A DNA stretch of 64,000 nucleotides from Lachnospiraceae bacterium UBA3633 (lineage in GTDB: Bacteria; Bacillota; Clostridia; Lachnospirales; Lachnospiraceae). Position 1 is the stretch's first letter. Each line of letters opens with the position of its first letter. The notes beneath the pieces are model-generated. The model was not told the origin of the DNA. It did no database searches and saw only the letters and a list, made by a program, of their open reading frames with translations. Made by a program: the position numbers and the translations under genes. The stretch lies in contig DFKY01000020.1 in NCBI GenBank assembly GCA_002374095.1, positions 1-64,000 on the forward strand, read 5' to 3'. Below are positions 33,097-41,258 of the stretch, one piece after another.

Positions 33097-33792
33097 ATGG
33101 CAGAAGCAAAAGAAAAGAAATTGACATTTTTTGGATGCATATTTAATGGTATTATTACAGAAAACCCTATACTCATCCTTATGATAGGTATGTGTCCTAC
33201 ACTTGCTGTTACAACAAGTGTTAGTAATGCTATAGGTATGGGACTTTCAACTACAGCGGTACTTGTCGCATCAAATGCACTGATATCGCTTGTAAGAAAG
33301 ATTACTCCTGATAGAGTTCGTATACCTATATATATAGTTATAGTAGCTTCATTTGTTACTTTGATAGAATTTTTGATTAAGGCATATTTCCCAAGTTTGT
33401 ATGAATCACTTGGTATATATATACCACTTATAGTTGTTAACTGTATTATCTTTGGTAGAGCAGAAGCTTTTGCTGGTAAAAATGGAGTTATCAACTCTAT
33501 AGGTGATGGTATAGGCATGGGACTTGGATTTACTTTAGGAATCATAGTGATAAGTGCTATCCGTGAAGTGATTGGTGCAGGTTCAATATATGGATTTTCA
33601 TTTGTTCCTGAAAGCTATAGAGCAGCACTTTTTGTACTTCCTCCAGGAGCATTTCTTGTACTCGCATTCCTTACAGCTATTCAAAATAAATTAAAACTTC
33701 CAAGTGCTACAAATAAAAAGAATGCTTGCAACAATGATTGCTTGCATTGCACTATTCATAAAAAACCTGTTGTTGTAGAGGAGGGAAAGTAG
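33097..33792 (+). CDS. rnfE: Rnf complex subunit RnfE
   Basis: A 231-residue membrane subunit with six helices, related to NqrD and paired with RnfA around a membrane iron-sulfur centre. NPILILMIGMCPTLAVTTS contains the conserved cysteine near residue 32. IYIPLIVVNCIIFGRAEAFA contains the second. The C-terminal tail is polar with a Cys-rich stretch (ACNNDCLHC) that I do not recall as usual. The ATG at 33097 lies after GGAGGTG. An upstream frame overlapping rnfG is rejected. Confidence 0.95.
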   Translation: MAEAKEKKLTFFGCIFNGIITENPILILMIGMCPTLAVTTSVSNAIGMGLSTTAVLVASNALISLVRKITPDRVRIPIYIVIVASFVTLIEFLIKAYFPSLYESLGIYIPLIVVNCIIFGRAEAFAGKNGVINSIGDGIGMGLGFTLGIIVISAIREVIGAGSIYGFSFVPESYRAALFVLPPGAFLVLAFLTAIQNKLKLPSATNKKNACNNDCLHCTIHKKPVVVEEGK

Positions 33793-33793
33793 T

Positions 33794-34393
33794 ATGGGAG
33801 TAGAATTATTAGTCATCATCATCTCAGCAGCACTTATATCAAATGTCGTATTATCAAGATTCCTTGGAATCTGTGCATTTCTCGGAGTATCCAATAAAGT
33901 AGATACTGCTAAAGGAATGGGGATAGCAGTAATTTTCGTAATTCTCATGGCGACAGCAGTTACCTATGCTATCAATATGGCATTTTTGGAGCCTACAGGG
34001 CTTTTTAAGAGAGATCTTACATATCTTCAGACTATAGCATTTATACTTGTTATAGCTGCTCTTGTACAATTCCTTGAGATGTTTTTGAAGAAATATATCC
34101 CAAGTCTTTATAAGGCACTTGGTATATATCTTCCACTTATAACAACAAACTGTGCTGTGCTCGGTGTAGCACTTACGGTTGCTCAAGACTATACTGATTT
34201 TGTAAAAGGTATGGCATATGCACTTGGTACAAGTGGAGGTTTTTGTATATCTATAATACTTCTCGCAAGTATAAGAGAAAAATTAGAGTCAAATGATATA
34301 CCAGATAGTTTTAAAGGGAAACCAATTGTTCTTGTTATGGCTTGTCTTATGGCAATAGCATTTACTGGATTCTCTAATCTTAATATAGGATAG
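33794..34393 (+). CDS. rnfA: Rnf complex subunit RnfA
   Basis: A 199-residue membrane protein with six helices, homologous to RnfE in opposite topology. The conserved motifs are LSRFLGICAFLGVS near residue 17 and YLPLITTNCAVLGVAL near residue 113, each with the cysteine that binds the membrane cluster. It starts one base after rnfE, with GAGGGAAAG as ribosome site. Confidence 0.96.
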   Translation: MGVELLVIIISAALISNVVLSRFLGICAFLGVSNKVDTAKGMGIAVIFVILMATAVTYAINMAFLEPTGLFKRDLTYLQTIAFILVIAALVQFLEMFLKKYIPSLYKALGIYLPLITTNCAVLGVALTVAQDYTDFVKGMAYALGTSGGFCISIILLASIREKLESNDIPDSFKGKPIVLVMACLMAIAFTGFSNLNIG

Positions 34394-34402
34394 GAGGATA
34401 AA

Positions 34403-35194
34403 ATGGACAGTGTAGTTATAGTAAGTTCAATTGTTCTTCTCGCGATTATAGCGATTGTAATAGGAATATTTCTTGGTGTTTCTTCAGAAGTATTCAAAGT
34501 AAAAGTTGATGAAAAGATAGTGAAGATAAGAGAGTGTCTTCCTGGCAATAACTGTGGAGGTTGTGGATTTGCAGGTTGTGATGCACTTGCAGAAGCTATC
34601 GCAAAAGGTGAAGCAGCAGTAAATCAGTGTCCTGTCGGTGGTGCACCAGTTGCAGCAAAAATTAGTGAAGTGATGGGTGTTGAAGCTGGAGACACAGTAA
34701 AGATGGTTGCATTTGTAAACTGCAATGGAACTTGTGTAAATGCAAATAAAGCATATGAATATAATGGTGTAAAAGATTGTAGACTTGCAGCATCACTTCC
34801 AAATGCTGGAGAAAAACTTTGTCGGAATGCCTGCCTTGGTTATGGAACTTGTGTTGATGCATGTAAGTTTGGCGCTATGGAGATAGTAGATGGTGTGGCA
34901 AAAGTTGATCCAGAAAAATGCGTTGCTTGTAAAGCTTGTATCAAAGCTTGTCCAATGAAAGTTATATCACTTGTTCCTTATGGAAAGAAACATATAGTAG
35001 AGTGCTCAAATAGAGATAAAGGAAAACCTGCTATGGATGCATGTAAAGTATCGTGTATCGCATGTGGAATGTGTGAGAGGACTTGTACGAAGGGTGCCAT
35101 CAAGGTTGATAGAAATCTAGCAGTTATGGATTATAATCTCTGTGATGATTGTGGAGCATGTAGTGAAAAGTGCCCAAGAAAGTGTATAAGCTAA
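34403..35194 (+). CDS. rnfB: Rnf complex subunit RnfB
   Basis: The ferredoxin-accepting subunit. An N-terminal helix (about 4-24) precedes the domain with four cysteines in CLPGNNCGGCGFAGC and ending CPVGG. The ferredoxin-like region follows, with CVACKACIKACP, CIACGMCERTC and CDDCGACSEKCP visible. The length of 263 residues fits the clostridial form. TAGGAGG precedes the ATG. A strong terminator ends the operon just after it. Confidence 0.96.
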   Translation: MDSVVIVSSIVLLAIIAIVIGIFLGVSSEVFKVKVDEKIVKIRECLPGNNCGGCGFAGCDALAEAIAKGEAAVNQCPVGGAPVAAKISEVMGVEAGDTVKMVAFVNCNGTCVNANKAYEYNGVKDCRLAASLPNAGEKLCRNACLGYGTCVDACKFGAMEIVDGVAKVDPEKCVACKACIKACPMKVISLVPYGKKHIVECSNRDKGKPAMDACKVSCIACGMCERTCTKGAIKVDRNLAVMDYNLCDDCGACSEKCPRKCIS

Positions 35195-35202
35195 GATAAA
35201 AG

Positions 35203-35227
35203 AGCGGACTTGAAGTCCGCTTTTTTT
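35203..35227 (+). terminator. Terminator of the rnf operon
   Basis: An 8-bp stem (AGCGGACT at 35203-35210 with AGTCCGCT at 35214-35221), a three-base loop, and T at 35221-35227. Confidence 0.88.
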
Positions 35228-35240
35228 GAAAGGACTATAG

Positions 35241-37343
35241 ATGAGAGATTTTAATTTGAAAAAAGATTTTGGTAAGTATGTATTTAGCAATGATGTGATG
35301 AAAGCATATTTGCCTAAAAATGTTTTTGAAAAACTAAAAAAGACAATCAGTGAAGGAGAGGAGCTTGACTCTTCGCTTGCAAAGTATGTAGCTAAAGGTA
35401 TGATGGAGTGGGCTATAAAAAATGGTGCCACTCACTACACTCATTGGTTTGAGCCTCTAAATGATGGAACTGCAGAAAAACAAAACTCATTTCTAAAAAT
35501 AGAAGAAGGGAAAAAGCCTATCCTTGAGTTTAGTGGGACAGAGCTTATAAAGGGTGAGACAGATGCATCATCATTTCCTACAGGCAATATAAGAGCTACT
35601 TTTGAAGCAAGGGGCTATACTATCTGGGACTGCACAAGCCCAGCGTTTTTAAGAGTTGTAGATGATGTGCTTACCTTATGTATACCTACAGCATTTATAT
35701 CTTATGGTGGAGAAGCACTTGATAATAAGACGCCACTTCTTCGTAGTATGCAAGTTATAAGCAACGAATCAGTAAAACTTCTTAAGCTTTTTAAGCATAA
35801 GTGCCAAAAAGTAAGTCCAATGCTTGGAGTAGAGCAAGAATACTTTTTGATAGATAAGGATAAATATAATAGAAGAAAAGACCTCATATACTGTGGAAGA
35901 ACCCTTGTAGGCTCAAAAAGCCCTAAAGGTCAGGAACTTGAAGATCATTATTATGGTACTATAAGACAAAAAGTACTTAAGTTTATGACCGAAGTCAATG
36001 AAGAATTGTGGCTTCTTGGCGTTCCTGCAAAGACACAGCATAATGAAGTAGCACCTGGACAACATGAACTTGCATGTATCTATGAAGAGGCAAATGTGAG
36101 TTGCGATCACAACCAACTTGTGATGGAGACACTAAAGAGAGTGGCGGAGAAACATGGACTTGAATGTCTTCTTCATGAGAAACCATTTAAGTGGGTCAAT
36201 GGATCAGGAAAACATAATAACTGGTCACTTGTCACAGATGATGGAGTTAACTTACTTAATCCAGGAACTACTCCACATGAAAATTTGCAATTCTTACTTA
36301 TACTATCTTGTATAATTGCAGCAGTTGATAATTATGCAGTGCTACTTCGTGCATCATGTGCAACACCAGGAAAAGAGCAAAGACTTGGAGCAAGTGAAGC
36401 ACCACCTGCTATAATCTCATGCTTTATCGGTGACCAATTGAATGATGTCGTAGAGCATTTTGTAAAAGATGGATATGCGAATGACTCTAAAAAAGGTGGA
36501 AAGATAAAAAAAGATATAAGCACATTGCCAGAACTTTGGCTTGATGTGACGGATAGAAATAGAACTTCACCATTTGCATTTACAGGAAATAAATTTGAAT
36601 TTAGAATGGTAGGATCAAGTGATTCGTGTGCTATGCCTATAACAGTTTTGAATACTATAGTTGCAAATGAATTTAAAAAAGCAACGAATACACTTTCTAA
36701 ATCTAAAGATCTAAAAAGTGATGCAAAGAAATACATTCAACAAAACTTTAGAGAACATGGAAGAGTGATTTTTAGTGGTGATGGATACTCTAAAGATTGG
36801 GAGAAAGAGGCGAAAAAGCGTGGACTCCCTGACGTAAAGAGTGTAGTTGATGCGATACCTGTATTTGTAGATAAAGATGTAGTTAGTCTTTTCTCAAATT
36901 TCAATATTTTATCTGAAAGTGAACTTAGATGTAGATATGAAGTTGCTTTAGAGAATTATATAAATGTAACTAATATTGAAGCACTAACTCTTATTGATAT
37001 AGCGAAAAAACTTGTCCTTCCAGCAAGTATCCACTATACGACAAGACTTGCAAATTCTATCAATTCTATACGTGAGGTAGATAAGAAGCTTGATTCAAGT
37101 GTGCAGAGAGAGCTTTTGAAAGATACTTTACTTTGCGTTAGAAAGCTTAAAGATGAAGTGGACAAACTTGAAAAAGATGTGAAGTCTTCGCATGATATAT
37201 CTGATATAAAGAAAAGAGCATTGGCATATAAAGATAAGGTTAGTCCATGTATGGAGAAGCTCAGAGAATACGTAGATTCACTTGAGATGATAGTTGATAA
37301 GGATATGTGGCCTATGCCAAGTTATGGGGATTTGCTTTTTTAG
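35241..37343 (+). CDS. glnN: Glutamine synthetase type III
   Basis: Forms glutamine from glutamate, ammonia and ATP. At 700 residues it is the large GSIII form. The GSIII-specific N-terminus is clear (FGKYVFSNDVMKAYLP). KYVAKGMMEWAIKNGATHYT and HWFEPLNDG are near residue 60. The catalytic GVEQEYFLID, GQHELACIYEEANVSCDHNQ and KWVNGSGKHNNWS come later, and a helical C-terminal domain follows. AAAGGA precedes the ATG at 35241. It follows the rnf terminator by only 13 bases, so it either uses read-through or has a promoter that I cannot see. A two-way terminator follows. Confidence 0.96.
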   Translation: MRDFNLKKDFGKYVFSNDVMKAYLPKNVFEKLKKTISEGEELDSSLAKYVAKGMMEWAIKNGATHYTHWFEPLNDGTAEKQNSFLKIEEGKKPILEFSGTELIKGETDASSFPTGNIRATFEARGYTIWDCTSPAFLRVVDDVLTLCIPTAFISYGGEALDNKTPLLRSMQVISNESVKLLKLFKHKCQKVSPMLGVEQEYFLIDKDKYNRRKDLIYCGRTLVGSKSPKGQELEDHYYGTIRQKVLKFMTEVNEELWLLGVPAKTQHNEVAPGQHELACIYEEANVSCDHNQLVMETLKRVAEKHGLECLLHEKPFKWVNGSGKHNNWSLVTDDGVNLLNPGTTPHENLQFLLILSCIIAAVDNYAVLLRASCATPGKEQRLGASEAPPAIISCFIGDQLNDVVEHFVKDGYANDSKKGGKIKKDISTLPELWLDVTDRNRTSPFAFTGNKFEFRMVGSSDSCAMPITVLNTIVANEFKKATNTLSKSKDLKSDAKKYIQQNFREHGRVIFSGDGYSKDWEKEAKKRGLPDVKSVVDAIPVFVDKDVVSLFSNFNILSESELRCRYEVALENYINVTNIEALTLIDIAKKLVLPASIHYTTRLANSINSIREVDKKLDSSVQRELLKDTLLCVRKLKDEVDKLEKDVKSSHDISDIKKRALAYKDKVSPCMEKLREYVDSLEMIVDKDMWPMPSYGDLLF

Positions 37344-37371
37344 AAGTACTTATATACATATGTAAGAATAA

Positions 37372-37399
37372 AAAAAGTGGCTTAAAATAGCCACTTTTT
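37372..37399. terminator. Bidirectional terminator between convergent genes
   Basis: An 11-bp perfect stem (37372-37382 with 37389-37399) starts with A5 and ends with T5, so it can serve both glnN on the + strand and the convergent small gene on the - strand. Confidence 0.8.
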
Positions 37400-37763
37400 A
37401 TAATGGAGAATTTAAGTCAATTTCAAGTAGTTTTTCCTTTTGATTAAATGTGACACCAAATTTTTCGCCTTCTGCGTGTTTTTTAGTAGTTTTGGCAATT
37501 TCTTTTATAATAGACTTATTGCAAATCCTTATAAAAGACTTGCCTGTTGAGACTTTATTGATAGTATCTTCAGGAAATATCTTTTTGTCGATGTCGTCCT
37601 TATTTACTACTTTGATGCCTACTTTTTTGTTTTCGTTGTCAATTCCTATAACACACCACTTAGCGCCGTTGAAAAAATTGATACATGGGACGTTAAGAGT
37701 AATGTTACCAGAATAGATTGTGGCAATCTTATTGAAAGAGTTGCCTTTCACCCATTTGTACAT
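37398..37763 (-). CDS. Hypothetical 121-residue protein
   Basis: Not recognised. The small basic protein has no signal peptide or membrane helix. The first 60 residues look like beta strands (FNKIATIYSGNITLNVPCIN, then WCVIGIDNE and VGIKVV). A lysine-rich helical segment follows (SIIKEIAKTTKKHAEGEKF), and the end is beta-like (FGVTFNQKEKLLEIDL). This could be a small binding or regulatory domain, but nothing specific supports that. It has its own promoter, and its ribosome site GAGGG lies six bases before the ATG. The stop lies in a shared terminator. Confidence 0.7.
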   Translation of the reverse strand: MYKWVKGNSFNKIATIYSGNITLNVPCINFFNGAKWCVIGIDNENKKVGIKVVNKDDIDKKIFPEDTINKVSTGKSFIRICNKSIIKEIAKTTKKHAEGEKFGVTFNQKEKLLEIDLNSPL

Positions 37764-37796
37764 ACATGCCCTCTATATTTAATTTAAACTAGTTGT

Positions 37797-37825
37797 ATGA
37801 TAACATAAATTAAAATAATATTCAA
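37797..37825 (-). promoter_or_regulatory. Promoter of the 121-residue protein gene
   Basis: On the minus strand, TTGAAT (37825-37820), a 17-base spacer, then TATCAT (37802-37797). The leader would be about 27 bases and contains GAGGG. Confidence 0.65.
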
Positions 37826-37883
37826 GTATTTTTTTGAAAAAAAATGAAAAATTATGAAGATTATAGAATGTTAATTGATATCT

Positions 37884-38399
37884 TTATAGTAATTGTTTTA
37901 TAACATAAGTGTATATATTTTTTGCTTTTTCTTTCCAATTTTCACACATTGTGATTGCAGCATCAGATGTGGGTACGTCCATTTCAATTTTAAAATTTTC
38001 ATCTTTATTTTCGTTAATCTCAAGGACTATCTTAAAGTTGTTATCTGTGCTATCTGTGTAATTGGCTCTTATGATGGACTCCTCTTTTAGCTTAAACTTA
38101 TTGTCTTTTATGTATTTGTCAAGTTCCTCTCTATGTGCTTTTGTTATCTCGTCTATAAAAGAATCGAGTGCATCTACGCCATCGCTTGTGGCCTTATAAA
38201 ATATGGATGTCTTGGTTTTATATTCCTCGACAAGCTTTGTATCGACAAGGTCAGCAAGTATTTCTTGAAAAGATATAAAGGAAGTATATTTATCAAGAAA
38301 AAAATTACTTAAATTTTCGTGATTTAATGAAAAACTCACATTTTTAAGTAGATATAATATCATCAGTTTTATTTCATTTTTGGGATTATAAGTTGACAT
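37884..38399 (-). CDS. DUF4364-like winged-helix regulator
   Basis: 171 residues, resembling DUF4364, a clostridial family with an N-terminal winged-helix domain. The opening KNEIKLMILYLLKNVSFSLN, the short helix SNFFLDKYTSFISFQEILADL and KLVEEYKTKTSIFYKATSDG match a helix-turn-helix with a beta wing. A beta-rich C-terminal part ends with SDAAITMCENWKEKAKNIY. The ATG at 38399 is preferred. A longer frame to 38480 would run through the promoter and into the divergent gene's start. It faces the DUF5717 gene across 75 bases, so it may regulate that module, itself, or both. That is inference. Confidence 0.78.
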   Translation of the reverse strand: MSTYNPKNEIKLMILYLLKNVSFSLNHENLSNFFLDKYTSFISFQEILADLVDTKLVEEYKTKTSIFYKATSDGVDALDSFIDEITKAHREELDKYIKDNKFKLKEESIIRANYTDSTDNNFKIVLEINENKDENFKIEMDVPTSDAAITMCENWKEKAKNIYTYVIKQLL

Positions 38400-38406
38400 A
38401 GAATAT

Positions 38407-38435
38407 ATTATATTATATTGCCCTGTGTTTTTCAA
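38407..38435 (-). promoter_or_regulatory. Promoter of the DUF4364 gene
   Basis: On the minus strand, TTGAAA (38435-38430), a 17-base spacer, then a perfect TATAAT (38412-38407). Only seven bases lie between the -10 box and the ATG at 38399. Confidence 0.75.
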
Positions 38436-38438
38436 TAC

Positions 38439-38467
38439 TTGAAAAATAAGGTATATTTCGTTATAAT
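38439..38467 (+). promoter_or_regulatory. Promoter of the DUF5717-DUF5716-TPR module
   Basis: TTGAAA (38439-38444), a 17-base spacer, then a perfect TATAAT (38462-38467). Seven bases separate it from the ATG at 38475. Its -35 box is three bases from the -35 box of the divergent promoter. Confidence 0.78.
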
Positions 38468-38474
38468 TAATAAC

Positions 38475-41258
38475 ATGCAATATAATAGAGTAGTGCAGCT
38501 TGCAAGCGGCACTTGTATTAAAATTGATAATGCTCTTTCATCAAGGGTGAAATCAATTACTTTTGAGTTGGAAAAAGACAAAAAGTATGAGGATCACTTT
38601 AGTGTTTATAATGAAAGAGAACAGGAGCTTGATGGCAATGTGTACTCTGATAATAATAGAGTAAGCCTGAAAACACGAGTTCTCGCTGGCAAATCATGCG
38701 ATATCTCATTTACTATTGATGCAACCAATATGCATGATGGAGATATAATAGAGGGAACTATTTTTATAATTTCCAATGTTGGTATGCTTAAAATACCATA
38801 TAGATACGATATTATAGCCAATAATACAGAAAAAATCATTAATTCCTTATCTACTATCACGGACTATTATGATTACTTTAATGTGGATTTTGATGTGGCA
38901 AGAAATCTATTTTCTCATAGAGATTTTATAAAGGCACCTTTTATGCAAGATGAGTTTGTCATGAGCTTGTATGAAGGGCTATGCAAGGGAAGTAATATAA
39001 ATATTGCGATAATAGAGTTTTTTAAAGCTTTTAGTATAGATATTACAAGTTTTTTTGCTACTTTTGATGACGAGATAGTGAGAAGATACATCGACGATAC
39101 TTTAGATAATATAGACCTTGAAAAAGTAAAGAGCAATGAAAAACTAGTGGAAGCTATATCATATGGTCATAGTGTTCTTGAAAGTGAAAAAATAACCAAT
39201 GAATTAGAAAATGAAGCGATTCAAATTATAGAATCCATAGAAGATAGAGAGCTTCTAAATGTCCTTGCGTCTATGTGCGTAAGAGGCAATTATAGAGGAG
39301 AGATAGCATTTAGAATATATCTCAAAGTGGTAGAGAAAGGATCCAATATAAGTGGTATATATGACAAGTTCCTTGTGTCCATACCAGAAAGTTATCCATA
39401 CCAATTGCCACTATATCTTTATAGATATTATTATGATGACCAGAAGTATTCTTTTGAAGATAAGGCAAGACTTTATGAAAATATAATTGCGACTTTTGAT
39501 GAGATAGACAATGTCTATAAGATGTATAGTGCCGAGATAGTTGAGTATGCAATCTCACGTATTTATCAAAATCGTATCACAGAATCACTCGTCAAAATCT
39601 ATGACAAGGTACTCACGACAAGTATAATCAATGATAATAATTGCAACAATATCCTTTATCTACTTAGAAGCCATAAAGTGATAGTTCACAATCAAAGCAT
39701 CCGAAAAGCAATTATAAAATATGCAGAGACAAAAAAGGAAACAAAATATGATGTTATCAATGGCATAGCATATATTCCTATATTTTTTGATTCATATATT
39801 ATGCTTTATGAAGATATCTATGGTAATAGATTTTATAATGAACCAGTAGATATAAAGGCACTTTTCAATAGAAAAGAATTAGAAAAGCACATCATAGAAA
39901 ATTATCCACATAAAGATATAATCGATATGACTAAGATTATAAAGTTGAATGAAGCAGCAAGTCTTACGAAAGATTATGAAGTGGATGAGATAAGCGAACT
40001 TGAGACAAAGATGGATATAAGTATAATCATAGTCAATAAGTTTACAAAAAAGATTATAGATTTTTATTACAATAGATGCAAAGAAAATGAGATTGTAACT
40101 GATGGAGAAAAGGCATATCTTAAGAAATTTCAGTTTAGTAAACTTGATGATGAGCATAAAAAGAAATTATTAAAAGTCCTCTTTGTGGCAAAAGAATACA
40201 CATATGTATATGATAAGGTGTCAATTTTTGGCATGGAGCTTTTAGACAAAAGCGATTTGATTATCTTGTTCTCTAAATGCATAGATATTGGATTGGAGGA
40301 TAATAAAAATAGACTTCTGAATGATATGCTTAGCTTTGTAAAAGCGGGTAATGCTGATCCAAAGATTTGTACATATATGTCTAACTACTATGAAGGCTCT
40401 ATAGACAATATGGTAGAGGTACTTAACTCTCTTACCGAGCTAAACCTTGATAGTAATTATATGGCTAAAAAGATCTTGCTTAATTCTCTTGAGTGCAACG
40501 ATTCACGATTTGTGGATTATGCATATGATAATTATGTATATAGTGAAGATGAAGACATAAATCTTCAAGTGGCATATCTCAATAAGAAAGCGACTGACTA
40601 TATGCTTGATTCTATAGACCCAGGACAAAGTTTTTTTGATAAGTTATCAAGCTATATGGGTGAGCATTTTGCAGATATAGATATTGATATGCCGATTATA
40701 TTTCTTTTTGCTATGACAAAGTATATATCTACAATAAAAATGCTTAGCAACAATGAATATAGACGTATACTTATAAAGGCGATGGATAGACTCTTGAAGA
40801 CGGAGTATGTATTTGCTTATTACAAAGATATCAACAAACATATGCGTATGCCATATAGCATTATGAATAAAGAGTATATAGAGTATCATGCAAGCAAAGA
40901 TTTTGTGCCAAAAGCGATATTGTCAATTAGTGGTAGTGACGAAAAGAAAGAGCTTGAACTTGCAAAGATGTTTATGAATATATATGTAAAAAAAGTCACA
41001 GTCTTTAAAAATGAAATCATAACATATGAAATCATAAATAGCTCTGACCCATCAACAGGGATACTTGCATCTGGTACTCTTGTGTATGATGAGAAATATG
41101 ATATAGAGTATCCAAGGAACCATAAAGCAAAAAGTACTTTTGACTATGTAAATGATGCCATAGTATGTCTTGATCGTGACAACATAGATGGACTTAAAAA
41201 AGTAGTCATGGATATGGTAGAAAAACAAGAAATATCTAAAGGATTATTTTCGATATGA
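38475..41258 (+). CDS. DUF5717-like large protein of unknown function
   Basis: 927 residues. I recognise it, from memory, as DUF5717, a family of Lachnospiraceae-type bacteria. Residues about 1-115 are beta-rich and resemble an Ig-like or chaperone-binding sandwich (KSCDISFTIDATNMHDGDII). The marker DFIKAPFMQDEFVMSLYEGL is near residues 151-170. A very long alpha-helical, solenoid-like middle follows. The last 140 residues return to beta structure (FKNEIITYEI, GILASGTLVYDEKYDIEYP). It has no signal peptide or membrane helix, so it is probably cytoplasmic. It is first in a three-gene unit and overlaps the next gene by four bases. Function unknown; a scaffold or client-binding role beside an ATPase-like partner is a guess. 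Confidence 0.75.
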   Translation: MQYNRVVQLASGTCIKIDNALSSRVKSITFELEKDKKYEDHFSVYNEREQELDGNVYSDNNRVSLKTRVLAGKSCDISFTIDATNMHDGDIIEGTIFIISNVGMLKIPYRYDIIANNTEKIINSLSTITDYYDYFNVDFDVARNLFSHRDFIKAPFMQDEFVMSLYEGLCKGSNINIAIIEFFKAFSIDITSFFATFDDEIVRRYIDDTLDNIDLEKVKSNEKLVEAISYGHSVLESEKITNELENEAIQIIESIEDRELLNVLASMCVRGNYRGEIAFRIYLKVVEKGSNISGIYDKFLVSIPESYPYQLPLYLYRYYYDDQKYSFEDKARLYENIIATFDEIDNVYKMYSAEIVEYAISRIYQNRITESLVKIYDKVLTTSIINDNNCNNILYLLRSHKVIVHNQSIRKAIIKYAETKKETKYDVINGIAYIPIFFDSYIMLYEDIYGNRFYNEPVDIKALFNRKELEKHIIENYPHKDIIDMTKIIKLNEAASLTKDYEVDEISELETKMDISIIIVNKFTKKIIDFYYNRCKENEIVTDGEKAYLKKFQFSKLDDEHKKKLLKVLFVAKEYTYVYDKVSIFGMELLDKSDLIILFSKCIDIGLEDNKNRLLNDMLSFVKAGNADPKICTYMSNYYEGSIDNMVEVLNSLTELNLDSNYMAKKILLNSLECNDSRFVDYAYDNYVYSEDEDINLQVAYLNKKATDYMLDSIDPGQSFFDKLSSYMGEHFADIDIDMPIIFLFAMTKYISTIKMLSNNEYRRILIKAMDRLLKTEYVFAYYKDINKHMRMPYSIMNKEYIEYHASKDFVPKAILSISGSDEKKELELAKMFMNIYVKKVTVFKNEIITYEIINSSDPSTGILASGTLVYDEKYDIEYPRNHKAKSTFDYVNDAIVCLDRDNIDGLKKVVMDMVEKQEISKGLFSI

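Noticed and set aside
36332..36736. 134-residue minus-strand frame inside glnN
   Set aside because: Antisense of a conserved enzyme domain, with low-complexity composition only.
38418..38480. Extended starts for the DUF4364 and DUF5717 genes that would make them overlap
   Set aside because: Both extensions run through near-consensus promoters, and the added residues do not resemble protein.
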